Assembly (NCBI GenBank): GCA_947652115.1
Contig: OX393561.1
Coordinates: 27,868,315-27,932,314, forward strand
Length of the DNA stretch: 64,000 nucleotides
Direction: 5' to 3'
Source: Blastomussa wellsi
Taxonomy: Eukaryota; Cnidaria; Anthozoa; Scleractinia; Plerogyridae
Shown here: positions 55,930 to 64,000 of the stretch, one piece after another
Layout: every line of letters starts with the position of its first letter
Numbering within the stretch: the first letter of the stretch is position 1
Notes under the pieces: generated by a model
The model's input: the letters and a program-made list of their open reading frames with translations, nothing else
What the model was told of the DNA's origin: nothing
Databases searched by the model: none
Program-made: the position numbers and the translations under genes

Positions 55930-58900
55930 TAAAGATTTATAACGCGCCCTTTCCATGCAAATATGATCAAAAGCGCGTAACAACTGATGCTTAAATATTT
56001 AAAGTAATTAAAAATAAAAAGAGCATTATAATTAAGGCTAAAACTAGATAACACTAACAACTGAATAAAACATTACAAATCATAAGCTAGTCTAAAAAGA
56101 TGCGTTTTAAGCAAAGATTTAAAACGTTCAAAATTCTCCTCAAGGCGGATATGAAGGGGCAGATTGTTCCATAAATTAGGGGCCGCAGATGAAAAAGCAC
56201 CATCCCCTGAAGAAGTATTGGCCAGATTGGATATGTTACCTTTTGATTCAAATCCTTTGATATGATCACTATTGAACCATAACCTTTCAAACTTTGACCA
56301 TTACTGCATGATCATTGAATATAAGTTTAATTACAATGTTTAATTTCAGGAGAATTCTACACAGAGACTTGAAGACAAGGTATTTAAATACTGAACAGAA
56401 AAGCTTATAACTAACCTCTGACCAGTATCTCAAACTGTAGTAAAACCAGACTTAGCCATATTTGAAAACTTGCCCTATTACTTTCAAAGGTATTTATTTA
56501 TTGATTTGTGTTTTGAACCTCGCACTGTATCTAATTTAGTACATAATGCAAAAAACATGTACTTCTTATTTTGTACAGCTTTTGCTCTTTCATTTACTAT
56601 TTTTAGAAAAAAGTCTATGTTTTTTAATAGAGTTTATGCCTCTGCTGTTTTTTTTTTTGTTGTTGTTGAAAAAGCTTGCTCACGGGCTTGGAGAGAGTGT
56701 TCACACGGGAGATAGTTTTAGACTTCAAAAAGCACTTGAAATTTGCATATTTTCAAAGATCAAACTTGAAATAAAACTCAACTGTTAAATAAAAGTTGTG
56801 TCGATAAATTCGAATGTATTGAAAGTGAATGGATAAACATCCCATGGAGCAGAAAAAGAACTGTGACTATCGACAGGGTATTTTTTAAACAATGCAGCGC
56901 ATACATTAGAATGATAGCACTAGCTGTGAAAGCATCTGATGACTTTCTTAACAGATAGCTTGAGCCATTCAAATGGCATCCCATCCCATTCCAACAGCTG
57001 ATGAATGGCTATCTGATTCAAAATGTTTACCTAGCTGTAAGGAACGTTTCATGTTTGAGGTCGCATTTGTTGTTGTCAATGACAGTGAATAAATGTAACC
57101 TCATTTTCAGTGTCTGAATTTTGTATTTCATTTTCACAATCTTATGATCTTCACATGTGAATCATATAAACAGCTGACGCTATACCTTGTGTTGTGCCCA
57201 CTATACAATGACAAGTAGTTAAATTTACTGTCGTAATACTTACTGATGTCCAAGATATGATTTTTTTCTTTTTTAGAAACATTTTCCTCAAGAAAAACTT
57301 AATTAAATTGGGTAGGTACCCACTCCTCAAACAAGGATCAACATTTTTACTCCACTTGGTAATTACATTACCAATTTTATTCAATAAAGACAAAGAACAC
57401 TGTGAAACAGTTTGTATTTTTGTGAAGGTGGTGATCATGAAATGGGAGGTGGGCAAATAATATTTCTGGGTAAAGGTAAGGTTAAGTTCTGCCAGAGTTT
57501 ATACCAGTTTCTGTAGCATAATTTAAGCAACTCTAGTGGAATATTTCTACTCCGGCTGGAGTGGATGCCAATCCATCACACGGTTGCTGACTACAATATT
57601 AACTGTGAAACTAAGAAAACCATGAACACCAGAAATATTTATTGAATGTTATTGTGTTACAAGAAAAAGCCAATCAGGTGTGAGAAAACTAAATCACAAA
57701 CAGCAATGGTAATTCATTTGCAGTTTTGAGGTTTGTTCATATGTCCTGAACTTTATTCTGATTAGTCGCTACACATTCATCATTCCTGAAATGTGTCAGA
57801 TATTCACAGTTATCGTAGTTTGACACTCTGAGTAAGTGTCTTGCCCAAGAACACAATTCAGGGGCTTGGACTTGAACCCAGACCAGTTGATTGGAGACCA
57901 GTACTCTTACCATTAGGCCATCGCACTACCCTGTGTAGGAAAATGTGGCCGCCCAAAATCAACAAAATATTAAGTGGGATTGGGAAGAATGCAAGAAATA
58001 TTCTTTTTACCTTATCCTGCCAACTGAAATAAGCTAAAACAAGATTAAGAAAGTGAGACTGTTTTACAGTCTTAAATTGTCAATTTGTGAGTTTGGTGAC
58101 ATGTACAAACTAGGAGATTATGTTTAATGATGATTTAAAACTGAGTATTTTGATTTGCTTTCTCAGGAGATTTTGGCATATCAAGAATTCTAATGGGTAC
58201 ATCAGATATGGCAACGACATTTACTGGTACACCTTACTACATGAGTCCTGAGGTGCTTAAACACGAAGGATACAAATACAAGTCTGACATATGGTATGAC
58301 CACAAGTTTGAACAGGGAACTGTAATCTTCCACTGATGACGGACTGACCAACAGACCAAACAACTGATCGAATGACCCACCGACTGAACACACAAACTGA
58401 GGCAACTGGGTTTTAGGAATTGCAGAATATTATTTCATTCATTTACCAATAGTTAATTTTTAACATTTTGTATCAATTAAACATACTTAGGTAAGATGCT
58501 TACAAATTACTGATATCTTTTCTCAACAGGTCTATGGGTGTGGTCTTGTATGAACTGTGTAATCTACAGCATGCCTTCCAGGGCGAGGTAAGATTATTGA
58601 CTACTGGTTAGAGGTGCTTAATATATAACCCAGGCAGAGTTCACAAGCTAATAAGTAACTTCATTTGACATTCAATAGTACAATTATACAGCTTCTTAAT
58701 CAGTCAGTCCTTCCAATTTATACTTGTTAAATACTGACAAATAAATTTGTTCTTGGTTTGAAAATTTATATTTCAGTAATTTTTAATTTCCGCTACTTTG
58801 TATTTTACTGTACCGCATAGTCTGGCTGTGAGTTTTGAAGTCACATAACTATTGTTTCAGAGTCTGATGGGTGTGATGTATAAAATTGTTGAAGGAAACC

Positions 58901-61900
58901 CTCCTAAATTATCCGAAAAATACAGCATGGAACTCCAAACATTGTACGAAAGGTATGACAAGTGCTTTTATTATCCTGAGGACTCAATGCCACTGTATAA
59001 CTTTAATTCGGCTAGCTTCACAGCTGGGCTTATAGATCTTTTTACAGCAGAATGTGCTATTAATATTAAAATACAGCAAATAAAGTGCGTAAGACCGAGT
59101 TTAATGGGAATTGACCTTCTTTGGCCATAACAGGAGTAATATAATGAAGGATGTTACTTGCAGTACTTCTTATAATGCAAACTATGTGATAAAATAAAAC
59201 AAAAAGCTGTGTTTGTATATTGACTATCAGAAAGCTTATACCATGTCAGGGTTGTCAGTAGAAGCTGATGGCCAGGGGATGCCAAACTACATTATATGGC
59301 AAGTAAAATCAGAGCATTCTGATTGGTTCTTTCTTGGTGGGGATGTAGCTCTTATTAACCAAGTGGGAGGTCTGTATGGGCGCTCGGTTAGTAAGAGGTT
59401 ATTATTTTTTCTAAATAGTCACATATCTGTTCTTGTGAAGCACAACTGTAGGTCAACTTTGTGAATCATGTATTTCTATAATTTCACTTTCATGGTAAAC
59501 AGTTGTGTGATGTTTGTTTTATAATAGACCCTTTTCATAAATGGCTGCCAATTTAAAATTCTTTTGTATGCATTCAAATTAGCCTCACTAAACTCGTTTG
59601 GGAGTAAAAATTCTTTTGAATTATCAACTCAAAAACTAGGTTAGTCAGGCTAATTTTAATACTTACAAAAGAATTTATAATTGAAAGCCATTTGCAGAAT
59701 ATCGTCTGATTTTAGCGAACTTGGCCGTATCAGGCGATATTCCGTGCAATTTCTCAGGATAATTGCTGCCGCAGCGAGTGAGCATGAAGCGAACCACACC
59801 AACCCAACTTTAAAAAGCTAATGCGTCCCTGTCTTAGGTCGGTCAGGCAAGAGTTTTGATTGAGATTGAATAATGTTTCCAAAAATGTAGATTTCATTGG
59901 CATCGGTATTACCATAGCAATGGAACGATGACCTTATGGTTTCTGAAAATTGATATTTTTCTCGATATCGAGACCTAAACTTTTAAAATGAATCAACATT
60001 TCTTGTAGTATACATATAGGTCTTCAACACTGCAAAGTTTAAAAAAAATTCTATGAGAGCGTTTTTGAAAAAAAGCGAGTTGAATATTTTACAGTCAAAA
60101 TTTAAAAGTTCGACTCAGTATCCGTTAGTTCGCTGATTCCAGCGACTTCCTGCAAATTAAAACAATGTCCTTTTCATGTTTTTTTCCTTTGGAATAGAAC
60201 AACATTCCTAAAAGGTTTCGTCTAGTTTGCTTCACTAGATCTCTCTCTATGAACTCAAAAGTAATGTCTCTAATATTCACATTTTTCTCATAGAAGGAAT
60301 GTCTTTGATATGGGAGCATCTATGCTAAAACTAGTTGACAGAATTTTTTTTAAATCTCTAGATCGAATGTATAACATGTTATGTGCTTTCCCAGAAAATT
60401 TCAAAGGCATTGAACTATTCTAAGAGCGCGAAATAGTTATAAAAATATAGGGTACTTTTGCATTTGTTATGGAAAGTTTCGTTATCAGATTTTTTGTTGA
60501 CAGCTGGTTTATTTGAGAAGTTTCCCTTTTGTCTATATTCTACATATATGTGTGCTGTGGAATCAGTAAGTTTGCCATGCTTGACTTGCCGCACTTGACT
60601 GCCGCCTGGGCGAGCGTGAAAATTTTATTCTTAATACAATAGCAATTAATTAGCATAAGGCTGCGGTGAGGCATCGCATGCGGAAATGTAGCAGCTCTCG
60701 TTTAAGATTGCAATTCTACTGCAGTTATTATTGTTTTAGGGGCTACGGGCATTATTCCTGTCATTCAGAGCTGCTACACCGCCCATCGCAGTCTCACAGG
60801 CGTTACCACAGCCTTATGCTAATTGCTATTGTATTAAGAATGAAATTTTCACGATCACCCGGGCTGTAGTCAAGCATGACAAACTTGCTTATTCCATAGC
60901 ACACAAATATGTAGAATATATACAAAGGTAAACTTTATAATTATTTCGCGCTCTTAAAATAGTTCAATGCCTTTGAAATTTTCTGGGAAAGCACAAAACA
61001 TGATATACTTTCGACCTAGAGATTTTAAAAAAATTCTAACGACTAGTTTTTACATAGATGCTCCCATATCAAAGACGTCCCTTCTATGAGAAAAGTGTGA
61101 ATATTAAGGACATTACTTCTGAGTTGAAAGAGAGAGATCTAGTAAAGCAAAATAGATGAAACCTTTCAGGAAAGTTGTTCTATGCCAAAGGTATAAAACA
61201 TGGAAAAGACATTGTTTCAACCTGCAGGAAGTCGCTAGAATCAGCGAACTAACAGATATTGAGTCGAGAAAAATGTCGATTTTCAGAAACCGTGGCGTCA
61301 TCGTTTCATTGCTATGGTAACCCCGATGGCAATGAAATCTACATTTTTGGAAACATTATTCAATCTCTAGTAAATGTGCCAAAAATCTTGCCCGACCAAC
61401 TCAAGACAGTGAAGTATTAGCTTTTTAAAGTTGGGTTGGTGTGGTTATGAAAAACTGAGATGAGCCACCTTAACGTTGCGAACAAAACCTCAATTGCTCA
61501 ACTAAATCTTTGAACTTTTGTTGAATAACCAGTGAAAACACTCTTGAGAAATTTTATCTTTTTCACAAGATAATTTTTCTTGTAATTTATGCCAAAATTT
61601 CCGTTTCATTGAGTCTCTCGAGACGAGACTCTCACCCCTCGAGACAAGAGTCTCGTTTCACGAGAAACGAGACGAGAGTGGTAACTTACCTTTGAGTGGT
61701 ACTGTACATGATCTCACAGCAATTACAACATATTTTGTAGTCTATATTATTTCAACAGCAAAATGTTCCTGTTAGAACCTTTACAGTTTGTACTAAAACA
61801 TTCACTGTTTAGCAGGATAAATGATGACACTGCAATTTCAATTCATAATGATACTTTATAGTTGATTTTAGAACATATTTTGCAGTCTTATTGATTTCAA

Positions 61901-62739
61901 CATGTTTCAACATCAAAATGTTGCTGTCAAAACCTTAACCGTTTGTGATAAAATTAACTGCTAGGCAGGGTGATAGCACTGCAATTTCAAATTCATGATC
62001 ATAGTTTGTAGTTTTACAACATTGATAGTTACTGTTAAGAGGCATCAGTTATATCAACAGCAACATGTTGATCCTACAATGTTAATAGCTGTTAAAATGC
62101 AGTCCGTTGCGGTTAAGGAATCCCAAACTGAATAGGGGATAAAAGTGAACCATAACACACAGACAGTTCTCTTTGGTTGAAATTTTAGTTTGTTTTGTTG
62201 TTTTTTTTTTTGCATGTCGATGGAATATTGTGCTTACTATTCAGCATGCGGTATAAAGATTACTGTTAATTTCTTATTTTTTATAGGATGTTAGATAAAA
62301 ATCCAGCCAATCGGCCAAGTGCTAGTGAAGTTCTTAGAAATGAATACATTGCACAGAATTTAGCAGTAAGTTTTTATTTGTATTCTACATTTCATTGTGT
62401 CAAATGAACTGCCTCAATAATGAAGTGCTAAACTTTTGCATTAATGTTTTTGATGCAGTGGTATCTACTCAATCAGACATCGATTCATTTAATTATTAAA
62501 CTGGAGCATCAGTGGTTATTATCAAAGTGCTGTTAATTATTTATTTTCCCAAAAATGACTCTGAAGATATGTCTGTTCATGTGATGACCAACAACAGTTC
62601 TTTTCAGAATAACTCTGACTGTTATGATAACATCAAATACTTCTGTCCCTGGGATCAAACTATGTTACTAAATTGTACAAATTGTTTCATTCCAGAAATT
62701 AAAGCATCAAATGGATGATAAACGTAGCTTTTCTACAGA
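42675..62739 (+). CDS. NEK11: NEK11, NIMA-related kinase, first 11 coding exons; partial, continues off the right edge
   Basis: NEK11 is a Ser/Thr kinase of the NIMA family linked to the DNA-damage G2/M checkpoint. Coding exons: 42675-42829, 47024-47108, 48798-48878, 51294-51412, 56350-56379, 57277-57311, 58167-58293, 58530-58587, 58861-58952, 62287-62365 and 62696-62739. They join in frame to 301 residues. Kinase landmarks: glycine loop LGSGSFGTVYLV (33-38), Lys56 in VLKEI, HRDLKTRN (Asp153), DFG (170-172), GTPYYMSPE (189-197), DIWSMGVVLYEL and NPANRPSASEVL. KVLKEIFVGELQPDETV and LKHEGYKYKSDIWS favour NEK11 over other NEKs. An upstream in-frame ATG at 42627 would add 16 residues. The last exon ends in phase 2 at a GTAAGT, so the coiled-coil tail lies beyond the window. 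Confidence 0.92.
43240..43690. repeat. Intact copy of the dispersed repeat (empty site for the DIRS-like element)
   Basis: It matches 26590-26744 and then 31111-31380 in one piece, from AGAGCGGAACCCCATACC through TGTCGCCCCAAATATAAAT to GGTTACCATAAGTTTACATC. It lies in NEK11 intron 1. Confidence 0.8.
43995..44212. mobile_element. Hairpin MITE
   Basis: Inverted ends read CTTATGCCAAAATGGCTGC on the left and GGTAGCCATTTTGGAATAAG on the right. Confidence 0.5.
44703..44916. mobile_element. Hairpin MITE with about 80-bp arms
   Basis: The ends CTTAGTATGGCCACAC and GTGGCCACACTAAG are inverted. Further in, AAACTTTTTTGACAAGTTAG, CCAATCAGAGA and GTCCCGCCTCCTTG each have an inverted partner. NEK11 intron 1. 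Confidence 0.8.
46012..46165. repeat. Two-copy direct repeat of about 75 bp
   Basis: TTGCTTGGTCCATACCAGAA and TGGCTGTAGTGTGGT each occur twice at the same spacing. Confidence 0.6.
46194..46962. mobile_element. Foldback element, TTAAGGTGGCTCATCT family, short copy
   Basis: The left end reads TTAAGGTGGCTCATCTGAG, then GAACCACACCAACCC. The right end reads GGGGGTTGGTGTGGTTCTGA and then GATGAGCCA. The interior shares TTACCATAGCAATGAAA and TTTTTGGAAACACTATTCAA with the longer copy at 59792. Confidence 0.75.
47690..47905. repeat. Diverged internal fragment of the same foldback family
   Basis: The segment with GACATTTTGAGCATTTTCTG and GACATTTTAGCTCGGGCATG resembles 46255-46400. No terminal repeats are present. 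NEK11 intron 2. Confidence 0.55.
49600..49790. repeat. Two-copy direct repeat of about 103 bp
   Basis: TGTTTCTTGCAT(T/C), TTTTTGATCTTGAA, AAACTCGC and CATTTCAGT(T/C)TGTG recur at a 103-bp offset. Confidence 0.6.
49964..50137. mobile_element. Hairpin MITE with about 60-bp arms
   Basis: The ends ATAGGCCACTTCAGAAAA and TTTTGTGAAGTGGCCTAT are inverted. CCCCAAAATTTTGCATAA and its inverse lie further in. NEK11 intron 3. Confidence 0.8.
50230..51087. mobile_element. 858-bp TIR element with perfect 17-bp ends
   Basis: The ends TTATGACATAGAGGGCA and TGCCCTCTATGTCATAA are perfect inverse copies. Interior ORFs of about 80 codons on both strands show no known domain. It lies directly upstream of a region with GTAATCACATG and CATGTGATTAC inverted at 51092 and 51170. 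NEK11 intron 3. Confidence 0.75.
51190..51272. repeat. ATC/ATT microsatellite
   Basis: A long run of CATCAT with CAT/AAT variants ends about 20 bp before the exon 4 acceptor of NEK11. Confidence 0.85.
52996..53349 (+). pseudogene. Tc1-like transposase, N-terminal helix-turn-helix part only
   Basis: The frame starts MVKVSNYTRKRIQALTECGL and continues FEGLRVSYPSVARIVRRVKL with RSGRPRKLNEAGKSFIEVQM, which is the paired-like double HTH of Tc1 transposases. GRPRKL resembles the GRPR linker hook. It ends after about 117 codons, before any DDE residue. Confidence 0.8.
53387..53533. repeat. Three tandem 49-bp repeats inside the Tc1 element
   Basis: TTCTATAGGATTCTGTC, TTAGCCGATTGTGAAA and AGTAGCTTTC recur at 53391, 53440 and 53489. 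Confidence 0.85.
55298..55500 (+). pseudogene. Merlin/ISXO2-like transposase C-terminal scrap
   Basis: Two frames give CTNAIKA, then GLWDLVNKKMKSMSGTLNQH LPSYLDAFIW. The pattern of an Asn-rich lead, GLWDLVN and H-LPSYLDEFxW is that of Merlin/ISXO2-like DDE transposases, which end this way. It follows the LINE tail directly. Confidence 0.5.
55900..56235 (-). pseudogene. LINE 3' end with (ATT)n tail, minus strand
   Basis: The minus-strand frame reads SSGDGAFSSAAPNLWNNLPL then HIRLEENFERFKSLLKTHLF, the same RT tail domain as at 54927. The 3' UTR ends in about nine ATT units (55900-55929), as L2/CR1-type LINEs often do. It is 5' truncated and lies opposite to NEK11 in intron 4. Confidence 0.75.
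56380..57270. other. NEK11 intron 5
   Basis: AT-rich intron with T-runs. No exon, terminal inverted repeat or convincing ORF is seen. Confidence 0.5.
59525..59700. mobile_element. Hairpin MITE
   Basis: ATAAATGGCTGCCAATTTAA and AATTCTTTTGTA on the left face TACAAAAGAATT and AAAGCCATTTGCAGAATA on the right. Confidence 0.5.
59792..61480. mobile_element. Large foldback element, about 1.7 kb, near-palindromic
   Basis: The left arm starts AACCACACCAACCCAACTTT. The right arm ends AAAGTTGGGTTGGTGTGGTT followed by GAGATGAGCCACCTTAA. Pairing continues inward: CATAGCAATG, CAGCGACTTCCTGCA, GGGAGCATCTATG, TTCAAAGGCATTGAACTA, GTGCTGTGGAAT, CTTAATACAATAGCAATTA and GCATAAGGCTG all have inverted partners. 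The loop centre is near 60735. The left arm carries about 200 bp more than the right and has lost the outer TTAAGG end. NEK11 intron 9. Confidence 0.85.
61605..62075. repeat. Simple and tandem repeats in NEK11 intron 9
   Basis: GAGACGAGA/CTCTCG steps fill 61612-61680. A period of about 130 bp then follows with ACTGCAATTTCAA(A)TTCAT, TTTGTAGTCT or TTTGCAGTCT, and CAACA(T/G)CAAAATGTT at 61725-62075. Confidence 0.6.
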
Positions 62740-62759
62740 GTAAGTGCAATAATTTAACT

Positions 62760-63460
62760 TTCTAAACAAAAGTAGAAACATGACAAAGATTTTAATCTAT
62801 CACAAATGCAAGCTGAGAAGCAAGCTTCCATCATAGTTTCCAACCATTTCACTCACACGTGGGCAAAACATTAGTTAATCCTGGCATTGTGAAGGAGGCT
62901 GTCACATTTGAACCTAGCTGTATGTCCAATGCCATTCCATGGGTCTCCAATAGCTATTTCTAAGTGTATGGGGACCGTTGGACGCGGGCGGGGGTTGTGA
63001 CCTTGCCTAAAAAAATTACACAATGCCTGAATGCATGAGCACTCAAATTGCATAAAACATTGCATACTCAGTATGACCTTCATCAGCATTCTTCTCCATC
63101 TTGTGAAATCAGAAACATATTAAATGATAGCGAAGCCATTCAATCTGTTCTGTTCTATCATGCTCTGAAGGCTAGTCTTTTAAGCAAGGTAGCTCACTAA
63201 TCAATCATTTTCACTGAGAATCATGTTTTGGGGATCACAATCCTGCCTTGCAGGTGTTTAAGGGGGAGGAGGAAGGGAGAGGGATGCCACCTGAATTGTT
63301 TTTATGCGATGTTTCAATGTCTTCTGTAGCTGTTTCTATTGTTTTTTCCATGTATGTTGTTTTGAATGGACTGAAATGCCTTGGTCCACCTGGAGTAGCT
63401 TGTTTCTGGGTTATAGAGCAGGTCAAAATTATCACTGGTGGGCAGATCACTTGCTTTACC
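62760..63460. other. Stretch after NEK11 exon 11 with nothing recognised
   Basis: Presumed NEK11 intron. Small ORFs on both strands lack known domains, and no splice-compatible exon continuing NEK11 was found up to the right edge. Confidence 0.45.
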
Positions 63461-63463
63461 GTC

Positions 63464-63595
63464 GTTTCGCCCGAATTACATTAGCCCTGAACTGTTTCGC
63501 CCGAAATCAACGTCCTTACGCCTGGAAAAAAAGTCGATTTGCCTGAACCAAAAGTCGGTTCGCCCAGACTGAAAGTTAGTTCACCCGAAGTTTTC
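63464..63595. repeat. Degenerate TTCGCCCGAA minisatellite
   Basis: GTTTCGCCCGAA, GATTTGCCTGAA, GGTTCGCCCAGA and AGTTCACCCGAA recur every 20-30 bp. Confidence 0.7.
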
Positions 63596-64000
63596 TTAAA
63601 GCAAATTACGTAGTATTCATTGCACAATTATGTCTCACATCCTATTAAATGTGTCACAGGCTTGTTTTATTTAGCAAATCGAAAAGTGTTTAATTAGGAA
63701 GTCAAGCACGAGTGCTAAGTAGATTGCTGCATACGACTAAAAGATCTGGGTATGAGATTAGCCTATGTTTATTAAAGTATGTGTCTACAGCTTCTATGTA
63801 TACGTTCCAAATGAGAGATAAACTCGTGCGATCTATAATGGGTGATCAAAAGATTTTATTTGACCCTGTTGTATTGAAATTGGCAAAATCACGCGGTTGG
63901 GAAAGTCGGTTTTGAAGATCGTATGCAAATTTCCTTCAATTTTGTAACTAAGCGCGTCATTAATTTTGTGATTGTTGTTCGGTTGAAGGACGTTTCACGT

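Noticed and set aside
1..64000. Bacterial-type operons, CRISPR arrays, phage or defence islands
   Set aside because: Tandem repeats found are exon-derived, minisatellite or transposon-internal. All clear genes are spliced or conserved metazoan genes.

Overview
This is eukaryotic, intron-rich, AT-rich animal DNA. Four conserved host genes lie in a background of transposable-element remnants. The repeat content (Penelope-like elements with GIY-YIG endonucleases, a DIRS-like tyrosine-recombinase element, a KIAA1958/Crypton-type remnant, a tRNA-headed SINE and many short hairpin elements), together with metazoan genes cut into many small exons, suggests an anthozoan cnidarian, probably a stony coral. 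The organism is inferred; no marker gene settles it.

Layout. The first three coding exons of CIAPIN1 (anamorsin) are on the minus strand at 757-2314; the rest runs off the left edge. RPUSD2, an RNA pseudouridine synthase, starts head-to-head with it only 110 bp away (ATG at 2425). It runs on the plus strand to a stop at 39723 in 13 coding exons that join without a frame break into 488 residues. DCTN6 (dynactin p27 subunit) is a one-exon coding region on the minus strand at 41739-42293, tail-to-tail with RPUSD2. NEK11, a NIMA-family kinase, starts on the plus strand at 42675 or 42627, head-to-head with DCTN6. Eleven coding exons, covering the whole kinase domain, are in the window; the gene continues past the right edge. 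So two divergent housekeeping pairs with short shared promoters account for all the clear host genes.

Almost everything else is intron filled by mobile DNA. RPUSD2 introns hold a SINE, LINE tails, a KIAA1958/Crypton pseudogene, a hAT-type short element with an 8-bp target duplication, a Penelope-like element with inverted terminal segments and a 14-bp target duplication, a second Penelope endonuclease fragment, a 4.4-kb DIRS-like element with split direct repeats, a Mutator-like element with 9-bp target duplications, and a LINE ORF1 fragment. NEK11 introns hold several hairpin elements, a Tc1/mariner element nested in a LINE, a Merlin-like transposase scrap and a large foldback element.

The most unusual host-gene feature is in RPUSD2 intron 3. 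The 3' part of exon 3, with its splice donor, is repeated in tandem at a 95-97 bp period, and a further copy lies about 0.9 kb downstream. The DIRS-like element is also notable: an uninterrupted copy of the repeat it landed in lies 12 kb away and shows the insertion site directly. I see no bacterial operons, CRISPR arrays or rRNA genes.
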